Positions 12,901 to 24,639 of a stretch of 64,000 bases of DNA are shown here, in pieces. The stretch spans positions 211,501 to 275,500 of the forward strand of contig JARHVA010000158.1 in the NCBI GenBank assembly GCA_037957365.1. Reading direction: 5' to 3'. The translations under genes and the position numbers were made by a program. Position 1 is the stretch's first letter; each line of letters opens with the position of its first letter. The DNA comes from Torreya grandis (Eukaryota > Streptophyta > Pinopsida > Cupressales > Taxaceae). The notes under the pieces were generated by a model. It saw nothing but the letters and a program-made list of their open reading frames with translations, was not told where the DNA came from and did no database searches.

Positions 12901-13090
12901 ATGTTGTGCCAATTTTTCCACTTGCACATTGGACTCACTAGGAACTTCCTCTCTGACTAAAATTGGTTGTCCTTCTAGGCCTTCAAACTCTTCCTCTTCA
13001 TAGATCATAGGTAAAGGATCAATTCTCTAGGTCTTCTTCTTTGGTTGCATCACCCTCTGAGGATCCCAAAAGTTGAGTCATGTTTGTATA
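9950..13090 (-). pseudogene. extra 3' ORF (ORF3) of element B, function unknown
   Basis: Between integrase and the 3' LTR, the minus strand carries about 3 kb of broken but clearly protein-like sequence. The amino end (13084-12805) is acidic, then basic (MIYEEEEFEGLEG..., ...KKKEKMKCEVKKK...). The middle includes open runs such as ECLGVELNGDLDDQDE-like text near 12480-12340, GGFDIWKEFYDTYLHNKPYG near 12300, and a stop-free 41-codon run at 12164-12042 containing YAWGIIPLLLVFDEIGLLKY. The carboxy part (about 10640-10000) is rich in Glu/Lys/Leu (KLEGELEELKCQLEAI) and looks like coiled coil. No env, transposase or RNase H motif is visible. Extra ORFs 3' of integrase exist in Athila-type elements and in gypsy elements with captured host domains. 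Which this is, I cannot tell. Confidence 0.6.
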
Positions 13091-13890
13091 AATCTCCTAA
13101 AATAATACATGTTTACTATTGTGAACCCCCTCATCTTTACTACTTTAGTGGCAAACATTAACACCTAAAACCTATAACTCTTTCAACCATGTTTTTCTAA
13201 TCACAATTTCACTAGTCTCTTTGTTCACAATAATTGAATTTATTTAAAATTTTGAATTTTTTTTTGAAATTCAATTAATGTTCCTTGTGATAGCTTTAAA
13301 AATGATTCACTTCACTCTATAAATTTTAATATTTTTAATATTAAAATATTAAAATTAAGACTTTTTAACCTTTTATATCTTTGATGGCTAACCCATATTT
13401 AGTTATACATGAATTCATCCATCATTTCACTAAATAATGCCTATAAAGGTATGCCATAATGCCCATTTGGCATAATTACCATTACACTTATTACTTTGTC
13501 ACATTTAACACATCTACCCCATCTTGCATTTTTCTCATAGTGCATAACTATAAAAATAATTTAAAAGTTTTTATTTCCAAGGCAAGAACCTACTTTTTCA
13601 ATCTTGATCCCTTCATACAATTACACATCACATCTTGTGCATCTTTTTGTCCTTATGTTTTTTTAGTTTCATGCCCCCTTTTTATGTGCATTTCCTTCCA
13701 CCATTCCCTTTGTACTCTATAACTTTACTTCATTCACACTTACCCCACACTAAAAGATGTTTTTTTCCTCCACAACATGACAAATAAAATAAGAGAGAAC
13801 CAAGTGTGCATAAACAATGCAAATATTTTTTCAAAAGCAAGCCAAAATCCTAAACTATTCTATTTGTATACAACTTATTAATAAAAGGAA
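13091..13890 (-). other. spacer between integrase and ORF3 of B
   Basis: AT-rich sequence with no domain. It holds a near-perfect AT palindrome at 13322-13356 (AATTTTAATATTTTTAATAT and its complement) that could form a hairpin. Confidence 0.4.
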
Positions 13891-13899
13891 AGTATCACT

Positions 13900-15060
13900 T
13901 GGAATGGTAGGGTTGAAGCTGAATACCATTAAAATGACCTAAAAAGAACTGACCATCCAACCTATTCAACTTACACATGCTTATGGGATAAATTTTCTAA
14001 ATGATGAATGGACCATCCCAATGGACATGAAGTTTACCAATGTGGTGCATGAAATTGGAGTCATAGACCAACACATGCATACCATGAGAGAAATTGTTAA
14101 TCTTAAGATGTTTGTCATGCCAAGATTTTTATTTCTATTTCTCCACTACTTAACTTCAATGCATGAAAAAATATTTTCATCCCAATATAGTAAAACATCC
14201 AAGTGTTATTTCAAATATTCCTCATCATCCAATTGAATAACATGCATAATGCATAAAGAAGGTACAAGTAGCTCAATTAGGAGAACTACCTTAGTGTCAA
14301 AGATAAGGTTTAAATGAGTTTTCTTGTTTAATATTTTGTATGTGGTCTAATATGCCCATAATATTATATAAACTTAGTCATCATAATCAGTGTGATAAAT
14401 ATTATAAATCTTTGTCAATATATGAACCATAATTTTATTTAAATCTTTAGTTATACCATTAGCTTGAGGGTGATATGGTGTAGTATTATGGTGTGTAACC
14501 ATGAACGTGTCCAAAAGGATGTGTATTATCTCATTAAGGAAATGAGTTCCATAGTCACTATTAAAACTTAAAGGACATCCATACCATGTGATGATATTCT
14601 CCCAAAACAACCTAGCAATAGTTTTAGTAGTACAATCCTATGTAGATGTTACTTCAATCTAGTGGGTGAGGTAGTTAGTGGAAGTAATGATATAGCACAT
14701 GCTAGTACACCTCATTATAAGAGTAATGGGCCCAAAAAAATCAATAGCCCATTTCTCAAAGGGTTCATGATCATGTATTGGATGAAAAGGCATAACATCC
14801 CTCTAGTTCAATCTAGCCATTTATTGATAGATATCACATTAGTGTGTGTAAGCTTTGGCATCCTTAAATAAAGTGAACCATCATAAACTTATTAATAGAA
14901 CCTTATGTGTTATAGCATCACCAATATAATGTCCTTTTATGACACTTTCATGAACCTCCTAAATAAATTTAGTGCACTCATGTTTCATCATGTATCTTTG
15001 AAATACTTCATCCCACCCAAGTTTGTAGAGGTCACCTCCAATTAGCTAGAAAGGAGCAAT
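13900..15060 (-). pseudogene. integrase of element B (degraded)
   Basis: The zinc-binding HHCC domain comes first (about 15000-14830: ...HESVIKGHYIGD..., ...AYTH.CDIYQ...). The core follows: WAIDFFGPI with the first catalytic Asp, YIITSTNYLTH, FWENIITWYGCPLSFNSDYG with the second Asp, then THFLNEIIH and TPYHPQANGITKDLNKIM. In that last segment the expected catalytic Glu position reads Lys-Asp, so the active site is lost. A weaker C-terminal domain (LWAY.TTYKILNKKTHLNL...) runs to about 13.9 kb. Several in-frame stops are present. Integrase joins the cDNA copy to host DNA. This copy cannot. Confidence 0.92.
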
Positions 15061-15189
15061 GCAGATAGCCAACTAATTTTTCTCTTGAGTTTTTAGGTGG
15101 GATAGTGTTAAAATTATGTTAAGTAAAGTTGTGATATCTTTTAATTATTCAAGTGCATGTATGAATTGAAAAAATTGTACATCAAGTAA

Positions 15190-15590
15190 TTCATCCTCTA
15201 TGGCATGGTCCTATTCACCAAAGTCAATGCACGATAAGTGATATGGTCTAAAATTAGTCTTACACAGTCTCAACATCACATAAAATAAGAGAAAAATACA
15301 TCAATAAATGAATCTATGCGATACTAACTTATTCACAAGATACTTAAGTGCTTCATGATCTGTAAATAAAGTGAATGAGGTGGCCAATAAATACTGGTGA
15401 AACTTCTAGAGCATGTACACCATGGATAAAGTTTTTCATTCTCTAGTTGAGTAATTATGTTCAACTAGAGTGAGATTTCAAATAGAAAATTAGATGGGAT
15501 GATCAAGACTTAACTCACCAGGTTTCTCAAGGATAATGCCCACTACCATACTTAAAGCATCAACATGTACATGAAATGGATTTATCTAGT
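15190..15590 (-). pseudogene. RNase H of element B (degraded)
   Basis: It follows RT without a gap. Motifs: HVHVDALSMVVGIIL (first Asp), GELSLDHPI, LVEHNYSTREWKTLSMVYML with the catalytic Glu position shifted by decay, and FTLFTDHEALKYLVNK with the TDH.AL signature. Stops interrupt it at least three times. It would degrade the RNA of the RNA-DNA hybrid during reverse transcription. The family match is strong; activity is excluded. Confidence 0.88.
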
Positions 15591-16450
15591 CTAGAAATTG
15601 GAGAATGGGTACAATGATTAGTTTGTCTTTAAGTACTATGAATTCTTGTTGGTGAGCATTTATCCATAAGAATTGACCATTATATTTAAGGATTTCCTCC
15701 AATGGTTTTTTTATCTTAGCATATCCTTTAATGAATTTTAGATAGTACCTTGTGTTTCCTAAGAAGGCACAAACCTCATGTTGAGTGGTTAGCATTGGAA
15801 GGCAAACAATGACAATAATCTTAGTTAAATCTACCAGTAGTCCATCATGATAAATAATGTGACCCAACAAAATTCCAAAAGGAGTAACAAAGACACACTT
15901 CTTTAGATTCAAATAAATTTAAAGTTGATGGAAGCACTTAAGCATGAGGTGAATATTAGCACAATGATTATACACTAAACTATAAATGGTCCAGTCATCC
16001 AAGTATAGTTGAAGGAACTTATGAAAAAAATTCTTAATAAATTCTACCATAATACATGACAACATAGTCGGGGCATTATTCAGACCAAAATGCATCATAT
16101 TATAGGCAAATAACCCCATTTAGTTGTAAAGGTGCTCTTTGGTTTATCTTATTTTATGATATGGAACTGATGATAGCCATAAAAACCATCGATGAATATA
16201 TAAATATCACACCTAGAAACTCATAAAATTTCATACGTGAAAATTATTGAAAAAGGGTTAGTTATGCAAGTAGTATTGAGTACCCTATAATCTACACAAA
16301 TATGAATTAATCCATCCTTATTTATACTAAACACCATGGGACTCACTCATTCAAATTCATCAATAGAAGTGATAACTCTAGCATGAAACATACTATTAAT
16401 CTCCTCTTTAACCTAATTATGTAGATTAGGATTAATTTAATATGATATAT
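15586..16450 (-). pseudogene. reverse transcriptase of element B (degraded)
   Basis: The finger and palm motifs are in order: VKEEINSMFHARVI, SPMVFSINKDGLIHICVDYR, DIYIFIDGFYGYHQ (first catalytic Asp), FTTKWG, FGLNNAPTMLSCIM, then LYLDDWTIYS, which keeps the YxDD catalytic pair. The thumb region NLKKCVFVTPFGILLGHI...GLLVDLTKI...LGNTRYYLKFIKGYAKI is very close to the family consensus and runs open from 15912 to 15586. Stops and a frame change lie upstream. This synthesises cDNA from the element's RNA. It is now a pseudogene, although the active-site motif survives. Confidence 0.95.
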
Positions 16451-17793
16451 TTATTACTAATCAATCACACTTAACTAAATTGATGTGCATCTTTCCCAAT
16501 GATGGATTCACTACTTTCATCTCTATGTAGTTACATGGGAAAATGTCATGATATTCCTATAGGAGTTCAAAAATCTTGGTGACCTTAGTATCAAACCAAT
16601 AATTCCCCATAATGGCCATTTTAGACATGTACTCCATTCTAATAGTACATTGAACCATCCAAATGGCTCAGAGTATAGTTGTTACTTAGTTTATATGGTG
16701 TCTCTGACATTGTGCACCCCATATTTAGTATGTAAAACTAAGTGGTCAATAGATGGATCTTGTGGGTCAGAACTAGTAACTTCTTCAACTTCATACACAA
16801 AATTCTACTTAACATTTTGTATATGTTCATATAGTGCATCTTCCAATTGAGATTCAATATTTAATGAGAGTGGGGTAAAAATATCAAGGTCTTGAAAGAT
16901 GGATAATTTATCCTCATACATGCCATGTATATGTCATATGTAGTCTTCAACTAGTGTTCGATTGCCTATAATAGCTTGACACATCACTTATAGGGACAAA
17001 TATAAGTCCATGTGAGGGGATGAGTAGGATAGTGCTAAAATCATATTAATTCTAATGTTTCTCTTAGAAGACATGTTTAGGCATCTTTATTAATGAATGT
17101 ACCATACCTTAGCTGAAATGTGTAAAGTACCATAAAATTCATTAACCCATAAATAATCAATAAAAAAATTGTTATTAACATTTCAAAGGTTTTCATAAGC
17201 CTTGATATGAGCTTATGGGACATTAACACCATCATAACTTCAATTAGTGTGAATGCAATTATCATAATGGAAATGGTAGTGCATGGTAGCATGCACTTAA
17301 TCCCATGTGAGTAAATTATGAGGGTGATTTTCCCACCATCAAGAAGTTATCCACTAAATAACATGGATAAGTGAGTGCATTCATTCATATTCAAACACAA
17401 AATAAGTTTCTAATTGTTGCACATAATACTAGACCTCTATTTGACCATGAAACCTAGGTACTTGATCTATCTACATGGGTGTTCCATCCATAAAATTTCC
17501 ACTAATGAAGAAAACAAACTTATGGTGCTTACGTAGATTACGTAGAACATCCTATCGACTACCAAATGCACCACAAATTTATCCAGTAAGATCATATTCT
17601 CTATGAGCCCAATGTTTATAAGCATTATTAGTAGTGTTATAAATGGATTTTGCATCCACCCCCTATAATATACCATCCATACTAGGATAAAGATGCTCAA
17701 TTACCTAATTTATGACTTTATATATATGATTGAGATCCTCTTCAACATTAACTAGTTCAATAAAAGGAGGTCCCTAAGCATTATCTAGGGGAA
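16451..17793 (-). pseudogene. protease-to-RT linker of element B
   Basis: A region of about 1.3 kb between retropepsin and RT fingers with several partly open minus-strand runs (17077-17292, 17467-17700). I recognise no domain. Composition is coding-like but heavily broken. Confidence 0.4.
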
Positions 17794-18030
17794 TTAGGCA
17801 TGTTGATCATAATTTTCAAAATTGATGTAGAAATTTTTGAATCTCAAATAAGCATTATTTTCATAGCACCATGGATGACCCAAAATAGCTATAAAATCAT
17901 CAGCTTCAACTAGCTTAATCACTTTAAATTTAGCCTTAAAAGTGACACCCAAAATGTCGATGGTGGCATCCTTAATAACTCTTATGAGAAATGCATGAGT
18001 CTTATTAGACATGAAAAATACATGTGGTGA
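17794..18030 (-). pseudogene. retropepsin region of element B
   Basis: An open run of 72 codons ends ...FIAILGHPWCYENNAYLRFK, the C-terminal LLG.DW/PW signature of Ty3/gypsy retropepsins followed by the usual ...N.A...L..... strand. The preceding ...DATIDILGVTFKAKFKVI fits the flap-to-strand region. The Asp-Ser/Thr-Gly active site would lie just upstream and is not clear, probably because of a frame break. It would process the Gag-Pol chain. Confidence 0.7.
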
Positions 18031-18099
18031 ATGTTAAAAAGGAGGGATTTCCATATTTATCCAAGCATATTAGGTTAGTACATTCAATTCTATTCTAGT

Positions 18100-20000
18100 G
18101 TCTACTAGTATATATTGAATGATCTAACCATCAATAGTTATATTCACTATGATATCTTTGTCATACTCTATACTAGGTTGGCCATGAGCTTCTTATCATC
18201 ATGCATGGTTAAATTGATGATCCTCCATAGGTTTTGGTACTTGATGACTCAACCAATTCCTTAAAATGGGAATGATGTCATCATCAAGAATTCATTTACA
18301 TAATTCATGAAAATCATCACACACTGAGTCTATGAGGACTGAGGTTTTTTGCATTTTAACATGCATAGTGGCATCTTTATCCTTAAGGAACTTAATTTTA
18401 CCTTTTAGTTCCCACAAAAAATTCATTGTGTCATGTAATACTTTTTTACAATAATGATCATCCAAGTATAACTTCACATGAGGCTCTTCCCATTGAACCT
18501 TATCAGTAGGTGAATTTAAAATTGACTTAGAAGGAGCATCACTTCATGTATTGATATTTATCTTAGGTATAGTTGGAGTGGTAGGGCATGATATCCATTA
18601 AAAATTTATAGTTTTTTCAATCCATATCATCCCATCACCCTTCTCATTCCACTCTTTGGTGATGGCATCATACAAATCTTATTATTCTTCTAGATGATGT
18701 TCAATCTTACAAAAGGCATAGGTAAGATATACCATGTAATCACATTGGTAATGATTTATAGAATCACACTTATAACAAGTTATAGGTATAAAATGACCAC
18801 CTATGCATCCATGATCATGACCTCTATAGGACCAACCTCTACCATTTTCATAGGTTTTATCTACATATGTATATATGGTGAGTACCTCATATGTGCACCT
18901 CATAAATCTCATTGATGAATCGATAGTTATGTATATCATGTGTATAAATATTTTATAATATGATGATACTTTATACTAAGTAGAATGATGAACCAAGGGG
19001 AAATCTCTCACATCATGGTCTTCTTGGTAGATCTTATAAGACTATTTTACCACTATGTAAATACTCCTCCTAGGACAATTATTTATGTTATGACCTTCCA
19101 CTTCTCAATAAACACACCATAAACCACTATGGGTGTTTTGAGTACTGATAGTAGTGAGCTTCTCCAACTAAGACACATAACAACAATTTTGTCTTACATA
19201 AAGGGACTAATCCTTGTATCTATACTTTTAATGACTTTTCTATGAAAGGAAGCTTTTAGTGCCTCATGTGGGTCAATGAAGTTTTTTTGGGATAAGGTGC
19301 ATTGAAAATGAAGTAACAAGCCTCCTAAAAACCTATGTTTCATTTATCTCAAATGAAAACTTAGAAAGAAGCAATTTAAAAAGTAAATTATATTCATGCA
19401 CACTCTCATTGAGTTCTTGTTTAATATCCCTCAGGGCATCAATAATCTATTACTCAAACTCTAGAATGTCAATTCTTAAATAAAAGCCACCTTCAACAAT
19501 TTGTAGTTTAATATAGCTTGTTATGGATCAAACTTTCAGTACCAATTATGTGAATAGTATAAAATGGTAGTGGAAAATTGGGTTGCCTTTCATTTAATAT
19601 AATTAATGCCTCATGCCCACCAAATGAGTTCACACTTATGAACATTTTTTGCTACATTTTCAACACTATGATATTCAGGCAAATGAAGCATCATCTCATA
19701 GTAGATTGTAGGTGGATTGGGCATTGGTAATGGAACCTATTGTGATGACCCTCTAGTTCTTCCTAGACTTTGTGGGGGAGGTTCAATAATGTTTCCTACA
19801 CCACCTTTGGATCTTTTAATTGATCCACCACTAACACTACCTCCTACACCTACTATATAAATAAAATCACCTAATACATTTGGCATAGAAAGAGGTTGAT
19901 TAACTATTGATGGGCATATACTCTGCCCACTATATTTATTTGGTCCACTAGCATTCTAAACTAAGTCATAAGGTTAACTTATAATGGAAAATAAATTAAT
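18100..20000 (-). pseudogene. gag of element B (degraded, with zinc knuckles)
   Basis: The upstream part reads ...PLPMPNPPTIYYEMMLHLPE..., ...NVAKNVHKCELIWWA..., QFSTTILYYSHNWY, consistent with a capsid-like gag core. Two CCHC zinc-knuckle relics follow: near 19130-19080 (CVY.EVEGHNINNC, second Cys now a stop) and near 18790-18745 (CYKCDSINHYQCDY, last Cys changed to Tyr). A possible third, Cys/His-containing run (FCKIEHHLEE) follows directly. An open run at 18292-18477 closes gag. These bind element RNA during packaging. Stops and frame changes are frequent. Confidence 0.75.
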
Positions 20001-20965
20001 GAAAAAATATTATCTTGGTTATATACTTTATAAGTTTATTTTATAGGTTTAGACTCTAACTCAACACTATTTATATCCCAATTTCTTATAATAACTTCAT
20101 CCAACTCAACTACATGAGTATGAACTATGGGTAGGGAATTGGGCCTATCTATACTGGGTTTACAATCACCAATGCTCGAATTGTTTCTTTTTCACATACA
20201 TGTGTCAGTGTAGGGTATAGTCCTATGGTCAGGGAGTCCTAATTATGCCTTTTTCCCTCTTTATGGATCCTCACATCACTTTTAGTGTCCTCTTATTCCC
20301 TCCCTAGATCACTTCTAACCATAACCCTTTGCCTAACCTCATCATACTTTCACTTACACAACTCCTACTGACTAGGTGCCATGTTGAACTAATAATCTCA
20401 TGTCAATATGTGCCCTTTCATTTCCCCATCAGTTGCACTACTCATGTGAGGGAGAGTTTATCCATCCATGTGGAAATTTTCAAGTCTTGAGTCGATTATA
20501 AGCTTATTAATTTCTAGCAAAAACTACCTATGGTACCTTCCACATAGCTCCCAAAGGAAGTTAAATTGTGCTTCCTCAAGACAATAATACATAGAGACCC
20601 CATATTCTATAATAGAACTATTAAATATTATTTTCCACCAAATTCCCATCGTGCACATCTAGAGTGATTACAACCTTACTAAGGCCAACTAATGCTCTTC
20701 TAACTTAGAGACCTTCTATCCATAATTCCTTAAATGATCTTACATGTATATCAAAATCTAAGCATGTAAATGAATTTTCACCTATATAGAGATAGATTTA
20801 TAGAGTGAGTCATAAAGATGTTTTTCTACCCATATATGTATATAAACTCCTATTTCAAGATACTAAATCATAAATTATCTTGTATGGTAGTAACCCAATG
20901 CTTGGAATTTTTGAGAGATAATCATTCAAGCATTTTCCCACCATTGTGTTGAACAAGCATAATGG
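20001..20965 (-). other. 5' leader / amino end of gag of element B
   Basis: About 1 kb between the primer site and the recognisable gag core. No clear open frame remains and no motif was seen beyond general coding-like composition. Confidence 0.35.
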
Positions 20966-20983
20966 GTCCTAAAAATAGAACCA
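20966..20983 (-). other. primer binding site of element B
   Basis: The minus strand reads TGGTTCTATTTTTAGGAC, three bases inside the 5' LTR. Aligned without gaps to the widely used plant site TGGCGCCGTTGCCGGGGA (tRNA-Asp type, as in Athila-like elements), most mismatches are C-to-T or G-to-A, so it fits a decayed copy of that site. The alignment is mine by eye. Confidence 0.55.
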
Positions 20984-20986
20984 AAA

Positions 20987-21900
20987 TGTTGGGATTTTTT
21001 CCTTTAATCTATCTTAACTTTTCCTAGTTGTGTTCCTAATATAATAAGAGTTATAATGAGCTAGTGTTCTAACATATTATGCAAGAAAGGTTCTCACATG
21101 CTCATCTTAAGACCAATTCTCATTAGTTTCATCATGTGCTGGTGTATTAATTTAGTTTTTTTATGTTAGGGTTATCAAATAGGCACTTAGTTCTAAATAT
21201 ATACTTTGTTTCATGACTGACTCTTGACTATTCATTCATTCCCTACTTAATCAATCATATAAAAAGATGGGTGCAAACTGATAATAAAAGAGTATCGATT
21301 CCATTATATTCATAATCATATTGCATAGGTTAGTTCATCAACACAAGAGCTCTCTATCTTTCAATATATAATTCATATCCATAATTACATTAAATCAATA
21401 TTACAATTACCAACCAACCCACTAAGCAAAACTAAGGGTATTTATACATGGATCTAACCTAACCATTTAATTATATAATTAAATAATGATGACTCATCAA
21501 TGAATATTAATAAAATTGAGATGTGGAAGTCATTACATTGAATTCTTAATGGCCTAGGCCTAACCTCCCCTATATGCTCTCTCTATGTTAGATCTTCATT
21601 GGTGTGCTCCTATCTTCTCATGGATCAGTGATAAATTCACATTTAACTATTCTCCTCTGATGTTCATGTGAACCATTCCCTAACCATCTCTACTTCTTGC
21701 ACCCTTTCCCAAGTTTTTTGCCATTGTTTGAGTTCTACATTCTTAGTTCCTCCATATTTCATGTATCCTTTTTATTCATAACTTGCCTCTTTTATGCCAT
21801 TGTCTTACACACTATGTCTCTTCTACACCTATGCTTCCTCTCATGCCATTGTCTTCAAAATTTACTTAGGATAAATAGAAACAAAATTTAGGGCCAAATA
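20987..21900 (-). repeat. 5' LTR of element B
   Basis: Paired with 8872-9830. It begins TGTTGGGAT at its inner edge on the plus strand and ends next to TTTAT. A minus-strand TATAAATA lies at 21439-21446. The open run 21697-21891 on the plus strand is a chance reading of LTR sequence. Confidence 0.88.
21439..21446 (-). promoter_or_regulatory. TATA box in 5' LTR of B
   Basis: TATAAATA on the minus strand, conserved in position and context (GTATAAATACCC) with the 3' LTR. This would drive full-length element RNA. Confidence 0.6.
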
Positions 21901-21905
21901 TTTAT
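21901..21905. repeat. right target-site duplication of element B (TTTAT)
   Basis: Matches 8867-8871 exactly and directly abuts the LTR. Confidence 0.6.
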
Positions 21906-23300
21906 TTTTAATGATTTTAATAACTAAAGGGGCCTCACCCATTTAGATTTGTATTTGGTCTATTATTATTTAATTTTGATCTTAAGACTTTATTAAAATA
22001 TTGAACTTAAAGTCAAGTTATAATTAACTAATTAACTTTATTAAAGTCAATTAAAGTTAACAAATAACTAATTAAAGTTATTTATAACTTATTTTCCTAA
22101 CCATCTCTTGAGGATATTGTTTAAAAGGAGATAAAAGTTACATCATAAGGGGAGAAACATTACACAAGTATTTTGAAGACTCTAAGTTACTTAAAAGTTA
22201 TTCATCATTCTATTTTCTATGCAACGTCTCTAAGATAATATAATTTTTACAAATAAACTAATAGTATATCTTCTGATGTTTAACTAATACACTTAAGCAG
22301 TGTAGGTATATCTAGGTTTTTTATTTAATTTATAAATCAATTATTTAAAGTCTGTTAAGTCTAATATCTTATGATGATTGTAGATAGAGTTGTCTTTTAT
22401 TTTCATTTAGGTTTAGTTTTCTTATTTTATCTTATTACCTTTTTAGATTTAATTAGTTTGTATTGACTTAGATTTGATTTCCATCTTATTAAAGTGTTAG
22501 TTTAATTTAGTTTCATTTATTATTAGATTCACATTTCATTTCATTATTATTTTCTCTTGATTTTGTCTTAAGTTTAAGTTATAATTCATTTATTTCTTTC
22601 AATTTTGTTCATCGAGAATATTATTTAATCATATTTTGTTAAGATTAAGTGTTTTGATTTCATAATATTTGATTATATTTACTTATATGTTTATATTAAC
22701 CTTTTATTTTCAATAAAATTCTTAGATTAATCTTCTAGTTTAAAACATAGATTTATTATCAATATAAACTAGATTTAAGTATTTTACATTATTTGTTTCT
22801 TATTGGAGGTTATTTCTTGATAGCTTGTTTATAGTTTAGAATAATTTGTTTCTTATTTAGATAAATTATTATTTTATTAGTAATGTTAATCTTTATTTAT
22901 GTCTCAGTGTCTAGTTTCCATTTTTAATTATTTTATTTATATTTTGGTTCATTTTATTTCTTTTATTTGGATTTATTTTGAGATTAACTTAGATATCAAA
23001 AGATCATAGACAAATTGATAAAATAAAAATATGAAACATCATAGATATTTAGTTCAAGAGGTTGTTTCTTTCATATACTTTCTCTATCGAATAGGTTATA
23101 TTATATAATCATAATTTGATTCATTTCATTTCATTTGAGTGACATTTTATTTTTGAATTATAATGTAGTATTGTTCATTAGTTGACTCACTTATTATTTC
23201 CTAGAATAATTAAAGAAACCCTTACACATATATAATATCATTTATTACCTATTAAATCCCAATATTAGACTAGTATAATTCCATTTTAACCTTTGTGATA
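21906..23300 (+). other. LTR-like AT-rich flank of element B
   Basis: This continues the pre-insertion sequence that ends at 8871. It has repeated AAGTCAATTAAAGTTAAC-like words near 22010-22090, a weak TATA-like TTTAAAAGGAGATAAAAG near 22112, and then a T-rich tract typical of R/U5 or leader sequence. It may be a plus-strand LTR that B split. I found no partner copy and no gene. Confidence 0.3.
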
Positions 23301-23319
23301 GGCAAAAGGGTTGATTCAT

Positions 23320-24103
23320 TGGCATGAAAATTTTGATTGTCAACAAGTTGTTTATAGTGAAAATGAGTATTTTGTAAAGAAAGCCTTGTCCTATCCAAGG
23401 TCTTACACTATAACTCACAAAAGGGAAACCAATAAAGTGTGATCAGATATTAAATTATATTCATCAAGGGGAGTATCAAGGGTAATATTATGAATAGAGA
23501 GAATGAAAAATATTACATAGGCATTGTATAAATCCTTAATAAGAATGAGACACACTTAAGCTAGTGTGTTTTTTATAAGCTATTTGAAAAACAAACACCT
23601 AAGATACTCTAATGATTAGATGTAAAGCTTGGGATTAACATGTGAAGTACATAGATCATCTCGTGAAGGTTTTATATGCATGAAAAATTAAAATGATCCT
23701 ACCTTACCATGATTTGTTACCTATTCCCTAGGACCCCTTATGGAACCATTGGTCTATTATGACTATTGGGTACTTGCATAAGAAGCTAGGTGGAATTAAT
23801 GAGACCTATCTTCCTATTTTAACTAGCCTACTACACCCCAATGGACCTCAACTCTATTATGAGACAAACTATGGAGTTTGAACTTTGACTAGAATAGGAG
23901 ATATGCTAAAGAAGAATCACATCTTTTGGTGTGACTTTGAATTTTGGATTTTTAATTGCCTTTTGATCATTGCCTTGTGTTTTATTGATTTGGATTTTAA
24001 CTTTTTATGTATTTTTTTTCCTCCTTTGTGTGGATTTTTAAAACCAATCATGAGTGATATAAGTAACAAACACAAGAAAGATTACATTTTGATTACAAGA
24101 TAG
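23320..24103 (+). pseudogene. unidentified coding relic ending in membrane-like segments
   Basis: The plus strand shows runs of protein-like sequence in changing frames: HENFDCQQVVYSENEYFVKK near 23332, then LPILTSLLHPNGPQLYYETN near 23810-23870. An open run to 24103 contains two hydrophobic stretches (FWIFNCLLIIALCFIDLDF and FNFLCIFFPPLCGFLKPI) before a basic tail ...NKHKKDYILITR. This could be an env-like or other 3' ORF of a retroelement, or a captured fragment. I do not recognise a family. Confidence 0.35.
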
Positions 24104-24639
24104 GATTACTTAAAGATTGTGTCATCTAGAAGATTATTAAACTTTCCCACAAGTAAGTATGCAATATCAAGACTAACCTTATGTGTGTTTTAAAATGATA
24201 GGATTATATGAGATAAGTGAGAATCATAATAGATCTCTTTATGTAATACATGGTAAAATAATGAGTATGATTTGTAGTTGATCAAAAGGTAAATATGATA
24301 GTGTTAGGTTTGGTCTGATAAACATGACACACAAATAACTATATTATTAAATAAATGAGCTATCACAAGAATGGATGTAAGGAAAATCCATCCCAAAATA
24401 GGGAGAATATAATTGTTTTTAAGGGGTAAATTTTAAATATAGTTAAAACACTAACATTAAGTATGTACAAAAATGAGATTTTTAAATCAATAATCATTAA
24501 TTTAAAGATGAAAGTGAAAAGATAGATAAGAGAGATATAAAAACATAAGATAATCAATGCATCACAAATTTTATAATTAAATATTAATATCATAAACCAA
24601 GTGAAAATATGAGGCATAATATGCCATATCAAAATAATG

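Larger units (their letters stand above)
8872..21900 (-). mobile_element. complete, inactive Ty3/gypsy retrotransposon (element B)
   Basis: A 13.0-kb element on the minus strand. From its 5' to 3' end: LTR 20987-21900, primer site, gag, retropepsin, RT, RNase H, integrase, a long additional ORF, polypurine tract, LTR 8872-9830. TTTAT flanks both sides. LTRs match at roughly four-fifths of positions by eye, so the insertion is old, and every domain carries stops. Domain order (RT before integrase) places it in Ty3/gypsy. The primer site resembles that of the Athila/Tat group, and extra 3' ORFs are known in that group, so membership there is likely but not proven. Confidence 0.9.

Noticed and set aside
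14021..14236. Plus-strand ORFs at 14021-14236, 14662-14871, 16650-16850 and 18694-18915
   Set aside because: They lie antisense to the clearly homologous integrase, RT and gag of element B and show no motif of their own.
24363..24632. Hydrophobic minus-strand ORF of 89 codons
   Set aside because: AT-rich DNA gives Ile/Phe/Leu-rich readings by chance; there is no Pro/Gly pattern, no neighbours in frame and no family resemblance.
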